Shown here: piece by piece, positions 34,913 through 44,790 of the stretch
How positions within the stretch are numbered: position 1 is the first letter of the stretch
How the letters are laid out: each line of letters begins with the position of its first letter
NCBI GenBank assembly: GCA_020636025.1
Contig: JACJYQ010000003.1
Span: 248,001-312,000, forward strand
Reading direction: 5' to 3'
DNA from: Lewinellaceae bacterium
GTDB lineage: Bacteria; Bacteroidota; Bacteroidia; Chitinophagales; Saprospiraceae
DNA: 64,000 bases
The notes under the pieces: model-generated
What the model saw: the letters and a program-made list of their open reading frames with translations, nothing else
Told to the model about the DNA's origin: nothing
Database searches by the model: none
Made by a program: the position numbers and the translations under genes

Positions 34913-35662
34913 ATGAAGACATTTTACGAAAAATACAAACCAGTTATCTTTTTCTATGTGCTGGCCTGTTTGTTTTCATGGCCTTTTTTCTATTGGAGAG
35001 ATGTTTTGAGTGATAGCTGGAATACCGTAGAACTGGATATCATCATTAAAACGAGCCTCATTATGTGGGGCCCGGGAATATCGGCGATTATATGCAGCAT
35101 TATTTTTAGAGACAGAATAAAAAGAACTATTGGGTTCTTTGGTACTTCTGCTTTTAAAAGTATTGTATTTTGGGGCGTTCCCATGCTGGCATTTATTCTG
35201 TTCGGGTACAGCAACACCCCGGGTACATCACAGTCCAGATTCATTATTTACTTGTTTGGTACATTCTTTTTCACCCTTGGCGAAGAGCTCGGTTGGCGGG
35301 GTTTCTTGCAGGACCAGTTTAATCACCTGCCCAAATGGAAACGATATCTGATCATAGGAACCATGTGGGAACTTTGGCACTTTACGACGCGTACCCTTTC
35401 AGGTAGCATAGGTGCCCGGATACTCAGGCCTATAATGTTTATTATCCCCAACACCATATTATCCTATTTATTGGGAGAAAGCGTGAATAAATCCAAATCA
35501 ATTGTCGTGGCTGTTACGCTGCACTCCTGGTATAACCTTTTGTTTGAGTTTAATAATCGTGTTACGTACATAATTTTTTCTATTTCAGTAGTATATTGGG
35601 TTTTCATGCTCTTGACCTGGGATAAAAAGGTTTTTGCTACCATAAAAACCAAACCACATTGA
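34913..35662 (+). CDS. CPBP-family intramembrane metalloprotease
   Basis: A 249-residue inner-membrane protein with about seven or eight membrane segments. It has the Abi/CPBP (Rce1-like) motifs: motif 1 EELGWRGFLQ (glutamate pair and Arg), motif 2 MWELWHF with a metal-binding His, and motif 3 TLHSWYN with another His. Family roles range from CaaX-like processing to immunity against own bacteriocins; no substrate is indicated here. ATG 34913 starts directly before the first membrane helix. The MscS gene follows after 19 bases. Confidence 0.9.
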   Translation: MKTFYEKYKPVIFFYVLACLFSWPFFYWRDVLSDSWNTVELDIIIKTSLIMWGPGISAIICSIIFRDRIKRTIGFFGTSAFKSIVFWGVPMLAFILFGYSNTPGTSQSRFIIYLFGTFFFTLGEELGWRGFLQDQFNHLPKWKRYLIIGTMWELWHFTTRTLSGSIGARILRPIMFIIPNTILSYLLGESVNKSKSIVVAVTLHSWYNLLFEFNNRVTYIIFSISVVYWVFMLLTWDKKVFATIKTKPH

Positions 35663-35681
35663 AAACAGCATCACAAGACAA

Positions 35682-36590
35682 ATGGAAATTCTGGAATACT
35701 TGAAAGACTGGATGAACGAACATCCGCTGACCACCAGCATCGCCAAATACATTATTTGGGTGGCTGTGATCATTGGGTTTATTTCCTTTCTGAGAAAAGT
35801 GCTAAAACGGAACCTGCCTGACACGGCCACCCGGTATAAATCCCAGAAAGCCATTGAAATTGTTGGGTATACACTGATCATTTTCCTGAGCGTAACTTAC
35901 TTCACCGGGAACATAAAGGACTTCACGCTGGCCATTGGGTTGTTGACCGCCGGTATTACCATTACTCTTCAGGAACTGATCCTTAGTGTAGCCGGCAGCT
36001 TTTACATCTTTTTTGTGAAGGTGTACAAACCCGGAGACCGCATAGAAATCAACGGCATTAAAGGGGATGTGATCGATATCGACAGTATTTACACTACCAT
36101 GATGGAAATTGGTGAATGGGTCTCCAGCGACAATTACAGCGGCAGAATAGTCAAGCTTAGCAATGCCTTTGTGTTTAAAGGACCCATCTACAATTACTCA
36201 CAGGATTTTCCTTTTGTATGGGATGAATTCAACCTCCCCATTCGTTATGGTTCAGACATTGATTTGGCTAAAAAGATCGTAGTGGATATCGCCTCCGAAT
36301 CCCTGTCTGAATACGTAAACGAATCGATAGAAAACTGGAAACAGGTGGTAAACAAATACTTTATCGAGGACGCCCAGGTGGAGCCTACCTTAGCCATCAC
36401 CATGACCGACAACTGGATCCAGTTCAACCTGAGATATATCGTTGATTACAAACGGCGGAGATTGACAAAGCACCTGCTCAATGAAAAGATTGGCAAAGCC
36501 ATCATGGCCACGGATGGCAAGGTGACACTTGCATCAACGACTTTAGAGATCGTGAAGATTCCCAGGATTGATGGTAAGGACAATGCGTGA
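35682..36590 (+). CDS. MscS-family mechanosensitive ion channel
   Basis: A 302-residue channel of the small-conductance mechanosensitive family. Three membrane segments at about 17-40, 64-83 and 88-115; the last is the pore helix region with GLLTAGITITLQELILSVAG. The cytoplasmic beta domain follows (VYKPGDRIEINGIKGDVIDI, SDNYSGRIVKLSNAFVF). It opens on membrane tension to release solutes under hypo-osmotic shock. It is close behind the CPBP protease gene and is followed by a two-way terminator. Confidence 0.92.
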   Translation: MEILEYLKDWMNEHPLTTSIAKYIIWVAVIIGFISFLRKVLKRNLPDTATRYKSQKAIEIVGYTLIIFLSVTYFTGNIKDFTLAIGLLTAGITITLQELILSVAGSFYIFFVKVYKPGDRIEINGIKGDVIDIDSIYTTMMEIGEWVSSDNYSGRIVKLSNAFVFKGPIYNYSQDFPFVWDEFNLPIRYGSDIDLAKKIVVDIASESLSEYVNESIENWKQVVNKYFIEDAQVEPTLAITMTDNWIQFNLRYIVDYKRRRLTKHLLNEKIGKAIMATDGKVTLASTTLEIVKIPRIDGKDNA

Positions 36591-36608
36591 TTTATCATCA
36601 TTAGCACA

Positions 36609-36632
36609 TTAGCTAATTATCGAATTAGCTAA
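36609..36632. terminator. Bidirectional terminator-like hairpin
   Basis: Perfect 10-bp inverted repeat TTAGCTAATT-ATCG-AATTAGCTAA between convergent genes; it overlaps the TAG stop of the minus-strand gene at 36629-36631. A/T-rich stem, no long T-run. Confidence 0.6.
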
Positions 36633-39631
36633 TTCACCACTATTCTCTCCAAAAAACCACCTGACCACACAAAATACACTCCCGAGCCAACATCACGAAG
36701 GTCGAGTTCTGTCTCCAGGATATTTTCGAAACAAGTTTTTTCCAGACATAATTTACCGGATGCATCAAAAACAAGGATTTGAAAACGCTCCGGATAGGCC
36801 AGGATTTTCTTTCGAAAATGTACCAAGCCCTGGCTTGGGTTAGGAGTTACATCCCAGGGACGGAGTCCCAGAGTTGCTCCTGAAGAATCATTTGTTAGTT
36901 TGTAGGCAAAGCTCTGCTCCAAATGCACTTCTCCGTTCAGGTCGAATGAATCAGACGTGCCGCTTGCCGACAAACCAACACCCGGAGCCACATTGCCGAT
37001 GGTCAAAGGTGGTAATACATACAACAAATAGCTTCCTGATTTTACAGTTGGGAATACATATTCACCGTCTGCATTGGTGAGTGTAGCATATTCCACTTTC
37101 TGTGTATTTGCGTCAATGACCATGATGGCTGTATTTGGAATGGGCGACTCATTGGAATCCCATTGGCCATTGCCATCTACATCCAGCCACACAAATCCGC
37201 TGAGGCTATTGGGCACCAGGCTGGATGGTGGATACAATTGCCGTTTAGGGATTGGCTCTTGTGGTATGTACCTGGTACTCCATTGAAGTTTTGCCGTAGC
37301 TCCTCCCCAAAGCTCCACAAAGTCGAATTCGATCGGGTACTTTTTACCTCCTTCCAAAAATAGGGTGGCAGCATGTTGTGTTGTTCCCTGAGGATACCAC
37401 TCATCTATCAGCAATTGATTGTCTATAAATAACCTGGCGCCATCATCTGTGATGGTGTAAAAAGTGATTTCGGCATCCCGGTATGGTACGACCTGACCGG
37501 TCCAACGCACGGTAAAACCATCACTGGGGACATATCCAGGTGCAGGCGAGTAGTCCTGCCAGTCAAAATTGATCATGGAATCTATTCGACTGAGTAAAAA
37601 GGGTTCATCAAAGCCGAAGGGCGCCATTTTCTCCTCAAAATATTCACCCAGCAGACCAAATCCATTTGCTTTGGCAATTTTGTCATATACAGCGGTATAT
37701 CCTGTAAACCCCGTATCGGCTGTGATAAAATGCAGGGTAGGGTTTTGTTCTCCATTGTTCCAGTGACTGAAAATAAGCACAGAATCGCCTTCGTCAATAA
37801 AGGATGGAACTTGCAAGCTTCGCTCCAGCCCGGCCACACTTTGAAATTCATACGGTGTTTTTCCAAGCAAGCCATCGGCATTCACTGAAATACTGGTTTC
37901 TTCGCAAAAAACGCCAACTACCGACTTTTGCGGATAAACATCCCGGTATGTTGAGTTGGTCAAGCCTGCGATATCCCGGGCTGTAAGGTGAATCCGGTAC
38001 CAGACATTATCAGATGGCTCCCCTACGGTCTGGATATAAAAACTATCGGCCGTGAAACCGGAGCTAAGTTCCATTGTCGGGTGCAGGTGGTCGTTGTGGT
38101 GAAAATCAATTTTCCAGAACAAACGGGTTGAATCCAATATGCCCGTTTCGGGGTCATTGGCCATGCCTGAATAATGAACGTAGCTGCCGGCTTTGTACAA
38201 CTGGGTGGAGTCGGGACTCAGGATCTGAGGTATTGGACGTTGATTCTTGGTTACAGTCAACACGGCTTCCACCGAGGTGTCTGAGCCCAGTAAGTTTGAC
38301 ACAATGCAACGGAAAGTGCTGTTGCTGTCGGCAAGCGTTACCTGCTGCTGAATCAAAATATTGGTATCAGGCGCCATAAGGTCGAGGCCGTTTTTTTGCC
38401 ATTGAAAATGCAGCGGCGGCCTGCCCAAAGCCCTTGTTTCCAGTTGCATGTCTTCGCCTACAGCGCGTAAGGCATCCTTGGGTTCCAGGTAAATAAAAGG
38501 CGCCTCACTGCCGGTATAAATGATTTTCCAGAGGCTACCTTGTTCACTTTCGGTATTGTCTTCTTCCGAGCCACCGCCCAGCCCGGAGCGAGCCAGCAGA
38601 TACAAATCTCCTTCCGGAGTAACAGCAAGTGCTACAGGGCGGTCAATGTCCGTGGCGAAGTTTGTTACCTGCGAATTGTCATCCGGATTTATCATGTTGA
38701 TATACCCCTTGCAGTAGTCGGCAAAGAAGAATTTACCACTGTAGTCAGCGGGGAAATTACCGCCGGATTGCGGGGTGAATGCTGCGCCTACGATGGAACA
38801 ACCGTCACTGTGATGATAGTAATGCCAGGGATCCTGATAATTGACCGGAACCTGTTCATTGGTCCTTAGACCTTCTGTGATGGGGTGACCGTAATTCATG
38901 CCTGCCTGAATTTCATTGATCTCTTCCCAGGTTGCATTGCCCACATCGCAGGCGAATATTCGTCCGCTCTCCGGCTGCATGGCCATCGAAAAAGGATTGC
39001 GCAGACCAAGCGAATAAATGGCCCGGTACTTACCATTGTTTGTCGTATAAAAAGGATTATCCGAGGGGATACTTCCATCGGAATTTATGCGCAGCACTTT
39101 CCCCAGATCGTGATCCATGCTTTGCACAGCAGCCCCAAAACTTTTATCACCGGTGGAAATGTATAATTTACCATCGGCGCCAAAAACCAGATCACCACCA
39201 TTATGTACGGTGCCATAAGTTGGATCACATTCATAGAGGATAACTTCTGTCCCAGGTAGGGCGTAATTTCCGTCGGCTTCTACCCGGCTTACCCGGTTGT
39301 GGCTCATGCCATTGCTATCCGATACGGTATAATACAAATACACAAAAGGTTGGTTGGGGAAATCGGGGTCCAGCGCGATGTGACCGAGACCCTGTTCGTT
39401 ATAATCTTCTACATCCAGAATGATAAAGGCGTCTGACAAGAGTAGGCCGTTTTCCACGATTAGCACCAAACCATCTTTTTCGGTCAGGAATACACGGCCG
39501 TCGGGTGCTATCGCCATATCGGTAGGATTTAATCCGGAAGCGATCTCGAATTTGGCAAAGCCCGGAGGTAATTGCGCTTCGACAAGGCAGTATGAAAACA
39601 ATAGTAAAAAGATTGTTATGTGGTTTTTCAT
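36629..39631 (-). CDS. Secreted PQQ-type sugar dehydrogenase fused to Ig, PA14 and SdrD-B-like domains, T9SS cargo
   Basis: A 1000-residue multi-domain secreted protein. Signal peptide (FLLLFSYCLVEAQ), then a glucose/sorbosone dehydrogenase six-blade propeller at about 20-350 (GLNPTDMAIAPDGRVFLTEK, LYISTGDKSFG, DLYLLARSG), which in the family binds PQQ and calcium and oxidises sugars. Next an Ig-like domain (RALGRPPLHFQWQKNGLDL), a PA14-like carbohydrate-binding domain (FTVRWTGQVVPYRDAEITFY, GARLFIDNQLLIDEW), an SdrD-B-like fold (LSGFVWLDVDGNGQWDSNE) and a type A T9SS signal (VTPNPSQGLVHFRK, GVYFVWSGG). ATG 39631 begins the signal peptide. Probably surface-bound sugar or glycan oxidation. Confidence 0.88.
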   Translation of the reverse strand: MKNHITIFLLLFSYCLVEAQLPPGFAKFEIASGLNPTDMAIAPDGRVFLTEKDGLVLIVENGLLLSDAFIILDVEDYNEQGLGHIALDPDFPNQPFVYLYYTVSDSNGMSHNRVSRVEADGNYALPGTEVILYECDPTYGTVHNGGDLVFGADGKLYISTGDKSFGAAVQSMDHDLGKVLRINSDGSIPSDNPFYTTNNGKYRAIYSLGLRNPFSMAMQPESGRIFACDVGNATWEEINEIQAGMNYGHPITEGLRTNEQVPVNYQDPWHYYHHSDGCSIVGAAFTPQSGGNFPADYSGKFFFADYCKGYINMINPDDNSQVTNFATDIDRPVALAVTPEGDLYLLARSGLGGGSEEDNTESEQGSLWKIIYTGSEAPFIYLEPKDALRAVGEDMQLETRALGRPPLHFQWQKNGLDLMAPDTNILIQQQVTLADSNSTFRCIVSNLLGSDTSVEAVLTVTKNQRPIPQILSPDSTQLYKAGSYVHYSGMANDPETGILDSTRLFWKIDFHHNDHLHPTMELSSGFTADSFYIQTVGEPSDNVWYRIHLTARDIAGLTNSTYRDVYPQKSVVGVFCEETSISVNADGLLGKTPYEFQSVAGLERSLQVPSFIDEGDSVLIFSHWNNGEQNPTLHFITADTGFTGYTAVYDKIAKANGFGLLGEYFEEKMAPFGFDEPFLLSRIDSMINFDWQDYSPAPGYVPSDGFTVRWTGQVVPYRDAEITFYTITDDGARLFIDNQLLIDEWYPQGTTQHAATLFLEGGKKYPIEFDFVELWGGATAKLQWSTRYIPQEPIPKRQLYPPSSLVPNSLSGFVWLDVDGNGQWDSNESPIPNTAIMVIDANTQKVEYATLTNADGEYVFPTVKSGSYLLYVLPPLTIGNVAPGVGLSASGTSDSFDLNGEVHLEQSFAYKLTNDSSGATLGLRPWDVTPNPSQGLVHFRKKILAYPERFQILVFDASGKLCLEKTCFENILETELDLRDVGSGVYFVWSGGFLERIVVN

Positions 39632-39760
39632 GATTGTTTTTTCGCAAATGTAGCTTTGGAGGGGGGCTTGGGTTGTATCGCCATTTGGCAAAATGGTTTA
39701 TTTGGCCTTATTTGTGGGAAGTCCAGATATACATTAGGGCAAAAAATCACTGATCAGCAC

Positions 39761-40570
39761 ATGGAAAACTACTATGAACCTGAATTTGTCGAACAGCTGT
39801 TTGACGATATGAGCAAGTCATATTCCAACATGAATTTGATCGCTTCTTTTGGGTTCAGCGAAAGATGGAGAAGGCAATGTGTTGCTCAAATCAAATTCGA
39901 GGAGAATTTTGTAGTGGTCGACCTGATGACCGGAATGGGCGAATGCTGGCACCACATACTTCAAAAGTGCAAGCCCGGTTCCAAATTAATTGCGCTGGAC
40001 TTTTCTTCTCAAATGATCGCACATGCTAAAAAGAGGAAGCAACACTTTAAACAACACCCGATTGATGTCTTAAGAGAAAGCGTGTTCAACAATTCCATTG
40101 CAAGCAACTCGGCAGACTGTGTAATTTCCGGGTTTGGATTAAAAACCTTTAATCGTAAGCAATTAGTCTTGCTGGCCAGGGAAATCAGAAGAATTTTAAA
40201 ACCTGAAGGGAGCTTCTCATTGATTGATGTTTCCGTCCCGGATAATCGCTTATTAAAAGGCTTGTATATGTTCTACCTGAAAAACATCATACCAACGTTG
40301 GGTCGCTTGTTTTTAGGAAATCCGGAAACCTATAAAATGCTTGGGATTTATACAGAATCCTTCAAAAATGCCCGCATGGTGGAAGAAGTTTTCAAAGAAC
40401 AAGGTTTTGCAGTGCAATACCGGGAATACTTTTTTGGCTGTGCCACGGGTGTTGCGGGCATTAGGGATTCAAACCCGAAAATCAAGCCTAACGAGAGCAC
40501 CAACACTCATCTCTTATCTCTCCGCACTCCGCACTGGTTTGTGGTAAGGGTTTTCCCGGTACAACTGTGA
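39761..40570 (+). CDS. UbiE/COQ5-like SAM-dependent methyltransferase
   Basis: A 269-residue class I methyltransferase. The N-terminus FVEQLFDDMSKSYSNMNLIASFGFSERWRR, here in part, resembles the UbiE family start 'F....YD.MN...S.G....WR'. Motif I is weak but readable as VVVDLMTGMGECW; the rest includes LIALDFSSQMIAHAKKR and LKPEGSFSLIDVS. After GCATGVAGI the final 30 residues look unlike the family and may be translated repeat-like DNA. UbiE methylates menaquinone precursors; this copy is divergent and lacks quinone genes nearby, so the substrate is uncertain. Confidence 0.82.
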   Translation: MENYYEPEFVEQLFDDMSKSYSNMNLIASFGFSERWRRQCVAQIKFEENFVVVDLMTGMGECWHHILQKCKPGSKLIALDFSSQMIAHAKKRKQHFKQHPIDVLRESVFNNSIASNSADCVISGFGLKTFNRKQLVLLAREIRRILKPEGSFSLIDVSVPDNRLLKGLYMFYLKNIIPTLGRLFLGNPETYKMLGIYTESFKNARMVEEVFKEQGFAVQYREYFFGCATGVAGIRDSNPKIKPNESTNTHLLSLRTPHWFVVRVFPVQL

Positions 40571-40610
40571 AAAAGGAATTACATTTCGCCCGGTAAACAA
40601 TCGATAATTT

Positions 40611-41636
40611 ATGGTAGTCCTTGGAAATCTCTTGCTGGTAATTGCTGCCATCATTTTCCTTTTGATGTGCAAACTGCTGTTTTTTACCCGAATGCCGGGA
40701 GGTGATGCCAGCGTCGGGTATGCCTGGTCACTAATTTTAGGCATTGCAGTCTTTTCCATTTGCCTGATCATCGTTACGGCCATTATCGGGTCAAACGGTG
40801 GATTCTCATGGGTGGGCGGAAACCGTACGTTAATGGTAATAGCGGGCTTGTTTTTGGTACTGCTTGGCAATGGCTTTTTCATGACTGGTGAAAGTCCGTC
40901 TGATCTTCCTTTTATACTTCGTAAAATGGCCATCGCCATTCCCGGCATACTGCCACCCTTACTTTTGATAAGCGCGGCGATACTGTTAAATGGCAAGCAG
41001 CTTTCGGTTCCAGGCATGGTCTACAAACTGCCCATTTATACCGGAATTGTGTTTGGCCTGATTGTTTTCGGTATATTGGCATTCCCAACGCTGCAACGCA
41101 GCATGCTTGCTGGAAAAAGATCCGGATCTTCAGATAATACACGGCTATTTGAACAGATTGATAATACAGATGTAAGCAAGAACTGGATATTCCTGATGGT
41201 GTATACCGATGCCAATCACGACAAGGTGGTGCGAGAGAGGGCATTGGAACGAATAAAATCGCGTCCCGACTGGCAGGAGGAAATGGTAAAGCGCCTGCAA
41301 AATGATTGGGCACCGGAAATATTCACGTTTATGGCTTCCAACGATGTGCCCGACAAAACCATGTTTGACGAGGCATTAAAAGAAGGTATTTCTATTCAGG
41401 CGAGACTGATTCGGGAATCCATCCGCAAATGCCGGGATAAACACGATCTCTATCAGGGTAGGTTTACCTGGGAAGTGGATAGGGTAATTCGAACAGTCAA
41501 CAAGTTTGAAGGAAACGAGGTTAACTATCGCCCAGCCATGCAGGAACTCAGAAATGCCCTGGACGAACATACCGGGTTCACAAAACCCAAACTACCGGCA
41601 AAGGATATGCTCGACAAATGGCTGAAGGCTCATTAA
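40611..41636 (+). CDS. Membrane protein of unknown function
   Basis: A 341-residue protein with four to five N-terminal membrane helices (about 4-26, 38-61, 72-92, 105-127, 142-160) and a soluble C-terminal half that is helical and charged (NHDKVVRERALERIKSRPDW, RLIRESIRKCRDKHDLYQG). The C-terminal part has the look of HEAT/armadillo-type helix pairs. I recognise no family. It lies 40 bases after the methyltransferase and 18 bases before the YrdB-like gene, so the three may be cotranscribed. Confidence 0.7.
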   Translation: MVVLGNLLLVIAAIIFLLMCKLLFFTRMPGGDASVGYAWSLILGIAVFSICLIIVTAIIGSNGGFSWVGGNRTLMVIAGLFLVLLGNGFFMTGESPSDLPFILRKMAIAIPGILPPLLLISAAILLNGKQLSVPGMVYKLPIYTGIVFGLIVFGILAFPTLQRSMLAGKRSGSSDNTRLFEQIDNTDVSKNWIFLMVYTDANHDKVVRERALERIKSRPDWQEEMVKRLQNDWAPEIFTFMASNDVPDKTMFDEALKEGISIQARLIRESIRKCRDKHDLYQGRFTWEVDRVIRTVNKFEGNEVNYRPAMQELRNALDEHTGFTKPKLPAKDMLDKWLKAH

Positions 41637-41654
41637 AGTATTAACGCATAAATC

Positions 41655-42023
41655 ATGGGATCACATCCAATAAATCTGGCACTTAGATTTCTCCTCGAAC
41701 TCAGCGCACTCATCTCTGTAGGCATGTGGGCCTGGAGACAAAACGACGGCTGGTTGAAATACGTTCTGGCTATTGGTATTCCCCTTGTGCTGGCCGCAAT
41801 CTGGGGCACCTTCAATGTGCCAAATGACCCAAGCCGATCCGGAGCAGCCCCGGTGGTGACACCTGGTGTTATCCGCCTGGCCATTGAACTGGGCATCTTC
41901 GCTCTGGCCACCTGGGCCTTACACGATATGGGCTGGACCAAAGCAGGTCTGGCATTTGGGGTAATTGTGCTGCTGCACTATGCCGTATCGTACGACCGGG
42001 TGATGTGGTTGATTGCCCGGTAA
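41655..42023 (+). CDS. YrdB-family membrane protein (DUF2568)
   Basis: A 122-residue protein with four membrane helices and the DUF2568 pattern: LRFLLELSALISVGMWAW, the loop AAIWGTFNVPNDPSRSG, and LAIELGIFALATWAL. This family includes Bacillus YrdB; its function is unknown. Follows the preceding membrane-protein gene by 18 bases. Confidence 0.9.
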   Translation: MGSHPINLALRFLLELSALISVGMWAWRQNDGWLKYVLAIGIPLVLAAIWGTFNVPNDPSRSGAAPVVTPGVIRLAIELGIFALATWALHDMGWTKAGLAFGVIVLLHYAVSYDRVMWLIAR

Positions 42024-42081
42024 GGACTTTCATCCTGACAATTCATATTCAACTTATTTATCTGATTAAAGGACACCATCC

Positions 42082-44025
42082 ATGAGATATCCATTACTCT
42101 GTTTATTAGTCACACTCTCTTTTCTGAACTGTCGACAAGGCAATAAAACCGCTCAAAAAAGCATACCGGCTGTTGCACTTGAGAAGACAAGAGTTAAAGC
42201 AGAAGTAGATGGCAAGGCCTTTCGGGATTTGAATAAAAACGGGAAAATGGATGTCTATGAAAACATCAATGAACCCATCGATAAAAGAGTTGATGACTTG
42301 ATTTCCCAGATGTCTGTGGAAGAAAAAGCAGGGATGATGTTCATTGCCGGCGTGCCGGTAAATGATGATGGTTCGCTGGAGAAAAAACCCGGTACCAAAG
42401 GACCCGGATCACGCTTTCCGGCAGCCATGGATAATATTGACAAAGGACATCTCACTCACTTCAATGTGTGGGAGATTGCATCTGATCCGGCCATGATGGC
42501 GCTGTGGAATAACAACTTACAAAACCATGCAGAGCAAAGCAGGCTCGGCATTCCGATTTCCATAGCCTCTGATCCGCGGCATCATTTCAGCAAAAACATA
42601 TTTTCCATAGCAGCCAACGGGTTTACACAATTCTGCGAACCCCTGGGTCTGGCCGCCATAGACAACGATAGCCTGGTAGAAACATTTGCCAACATAGTCA
42701 GGAAAGAATACCTGGCAGTGGGTATCAGAATTGCCCTGCACCCCCAAATTGACCTGGGAACAGAACCGCGTTGGGCGAGAATAAACGGCGCCTTTGGTGA
42801 AGATGCACAACTTACTGCCCGTATGGTGACCGCCTACATTAAAGGGATGCAAGGCCCGGTATTGAATGATCAAAGCATTGCCTGCATGACCAAACATTTC
42901 CCGGGTGGCGGTCCGCAAAAGGAAGGACTTGATCCCCATTTTGAATTTCAGAAAGGGCAAATATATCCGGGCAACAATTTCGATTATCACCTGATTCCCT
43001 TTGAAGCCGCTTTTAAAGTGAACACGGCTTCCATTATGCCTTATTATGGCATTCCCACAGGACAAACAGATGAAGATGTCGCCATGTCCTATAACAAGGC
43101 AATCATCACAGATTTGCTTAGAAATAAGTACAAATACGATGGGGTTGTGTGTACCGACTGGGGTTTGATCACGGATGCGCAAATGGGGCCGGATGTAATC
43201 TGGCCGGCACGCGCCTGGGGAGCAGAAAACCTTAGTGAGGCCGACAGGGTGCTGAAAATCATACACGCGGGTTGCGATCAATTTGGGGGTGAAAACAGAC
43301 CGGAGCTAGTAATTCAACTGGTAAAAGAAGGGAAATTGAGCGAAGAGAGAATCGACGTGTCAGTTAAGCGATTGCTGAAACAGAAATTCGAATTGGGCTT
43401 ATTTGACAATCCTTTTGTTGATGAAAAACTAGTGGCTCAAAGTCTCGTCAAAGCACCGAATAAAAAGCTTGGGGATGCCACTCAGCAAATGGCTGTAACA
43501 CTGCTTAAAAACAAGGATGATGTACTGCCGCTTAAAACAGGGACGAAAAAAGTGTACATCGAAGGCATGGATAGCACGGTTGTAGCTCGATACACAGAAG
43601 TGGTAAACAATCCTGAAAAAGCAGACTTTGCCATCATCAGAATAAACACACCCTGGTACCCGGTTGAAACAAAGAACCCTTTTGCCAGAGGTTTTCACCA
43701 TGGTGATCTTAATTTTAAAGGAGATGAAAAGGCCAGGATTCTGTCGCTTCTGAAAAAAGTGCCAACCATTGTCGACATATACCTCGACAGGCCTGCGGTA
43801 ATCCCGGAGATTTCGCAGGCATCAAACGCTTTAATAGCAGATTTTGGAGCAAGCGATCAAAACATTTGTGAAGTGTTGTTTGGAAATGCTCAACCTTTGG
43901 GTAAACTGCCTTTTGAACTCCCTTCCTCCATGGAGGCAGTTGAAAAGCAGGTGACGGATGTTCCTTACGATAGTGAAAATCCTTTGTATACATTTGGTTT
44001 TGGGTTGGGGTACAAAGCCCGCTAA
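42082..44025 (+). CDS. Glycoside hydrolase family 3 lipoprotein
   Basis: Exo-acting beta-glycosidase of family GH3 (647 residues), likely beta-glucosidase or beta-xylosidase. A lipobox (LSFLNC) predicts lipid anchoring. An EF-hand-like loop (DLNKNGKMDVYEN) near residue 50 may bind calcium. The TIM barrel carries the KHFPGGG substrate motif and the nucleophile Asp359 in VVCTDWGL; the second domain (from about 450) includes VTLLKNKDDVLPL and supplies the acid/base, which cannot be pinned down by eye. There is no fibronectin-III C-terminal domain. It stands upstream of a convergent TetR gene. Confidence 0.93.
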   Translation: MRYPLLCLLVTLSFLNCRQGNKTAQKSIPAVALEKTRVKAEVDGKAFRDLNKNGKMDVYENINEPIDKRVDDLISQMSVEEKAGMMFIAGVPVNDDGSLEKKPGTKGPGSRFPAAMDNIDKGHLTHFNVWEIASDPAMMALWNNNLQNHAEQSRLGIPISIASDPRHHFSKNIFSIAANGFTQFCEPLGLAAIDNDSLVETFANIVRKEYLAVGIRIALHPQIDLGTEPRWARINGAFGEDAQLTARMVTAYIKGMQGPVLNDQSIACMTKHFPGGGPQKEGLDPHFEFQKGQIYPGNNFDYHLIPFEAAFKVNTASIMPYYGIPTGQTDEDVAMSYNKAIITDLLRNKYKYDGVVCTDWGLITDAQMGPDVIWPARAWGAENLSEADRVLKIIHAGCDQFGGENRPELVIQLVKEGKLSEERIDVSVKRLLKQKFELGLFDNPFVDEKLVAQSLVKAPNKKLGDATQQMAVTLLKNKDDVLPLKTGTKKVYIEGMDSTVVARYTEVVNNPEKADFAIIRINTPWYPVETKNPFARGFHHGDLNFKGDEKARILSLLKKVPTIVDIYLDRPAVIPEISQASNALIADFGASDQNICEVLFGNAQPLGKLPFELPSSMEAVEKQVTDVPYDSENPLYTFGFGLGYKAR

Positions 44026-44088
44026 GTGTGTTTAAGCCAGGTAGAGTTATTGTGTTCATGGATTGTGATCAAACCATCAACCAACGTA

Positions 44089-44712
44089 TCATTCCAGCTC
44101 TGCTGTAAACGCTCCAATAGATTGCCTGCCGGTTTCCGTAGCAAACAAAGAAAGTTGTTTGGACAGCATCCACAGATAGTGTTTTACAGTAGAATCTCTG
44201 TCAGGTGATTTGTCGAAAAGCGTGGCTTCATAAATCCAGAATCTGCCGGCCAGGGTCATGTGGAATACCAAAAACCTGACATCTTCTTCCGAGAGTTTCA
44301 AGTGCCCCGCGGTATGCAATTCCTTAAATATGCGGGCAAATCCGGCCAACCGTCTCTCGTAGATTTCCTGGTAGTTAAAATGATCGCCGGATTCCAATTG
44401 GGCCTGCACATACTGGTTTCCAATGAACACACCTCTGTAGAGGTACTGCGACTCAAAAATGCTTTTCATCAGATGCAAAAAGCCTTTGAGAGAGGGTGGG
44501 GTGGCCAGATATGTCTCATAAAGCGACGTGTTGGCTTCCCGGTAGCGTTCCAGTAAAGCCATTAAAACATCCTCTTTTTTGCCGAAATGATAGGAAAGGT
44601 TTCCCGGACTAATCTTAAGTTCGCGGGCAATTTCCCGCACGCCTACATGTACAAATCCCTTCTCGTTGATGAGCTCCAGCGCCTTGTTTAAAATCTGTTC
44701 TTTTCGTGTCAA
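44089..44712 (-). CDS. TetR/AcrR-family transcriptional regulator
   Basis: A 207-residue repressor. The N-terminal helix-turn-helix is classic: RKEQILNKALELINEKGFVH, VGVREIARELKISPGNLSYHFGKKEDVL; the C-terminal ligand domain is unlike any I can name. The only plausible start is TTG at 44712, since no in-frame ATG or GTG lies upstream before the operator. It is divergent from the cupin gene; a perfect inverted repeat lies between them, so it probably represses both. The ligand is unknown. Confidence 0.92.
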   Translation of the reverse strand: MTRKEQILNKALELINEKGFVHVGVREIARELKISPGNLSYHFGKKEDVLMALLERYREANTSLYETYLATPPSLKGFLHLMKSIFESQYLYRGVFIGNQYVQAQLESGDHFNYQEIYERRLAGFARIFKELHTAGHLKLSEEDVRFLVFHMTLAGRFWIYEATLFDKSPDRDSTVKHYLWMLSKQLSLFATETGRQSIGAFTAELE

Positions 44713-44727
44713 TGGAAAAAATTTAGC

Positions 44728-44766
44728 ACAATGTACTAGGAAGGCTTGGAATCATTAGTACATTGT
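44728..44766. promoter_or_regulatory. TetR operator-like inverted repeat
   Basis: Perfect 11-bp arms ACAATGTACTA (44728-44738) and TAGTACATTGT (44756-44766) with a 17-base spacer. The right arm lies between the -33 and -7 elements of the cupin promoter, so binding would block it. The left arm is 16 bases from the tetR start. Confidence 0.75.
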
Positions 44767-44776
44767 CCTAGTTTTG
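44746..44776 (+). promoter_or_regulatory. Cupin-gene promoter (Bacteroidota type)
   Basis: TTG at 44746-44748, 20-base spacer, then TAGTTTTG at 44769-44776, an exact TAnnTTTG match. The start codon is at 44791. Confidence 0.7.
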
Positions 44777-44790
44777 TCAAAAAATCAACC

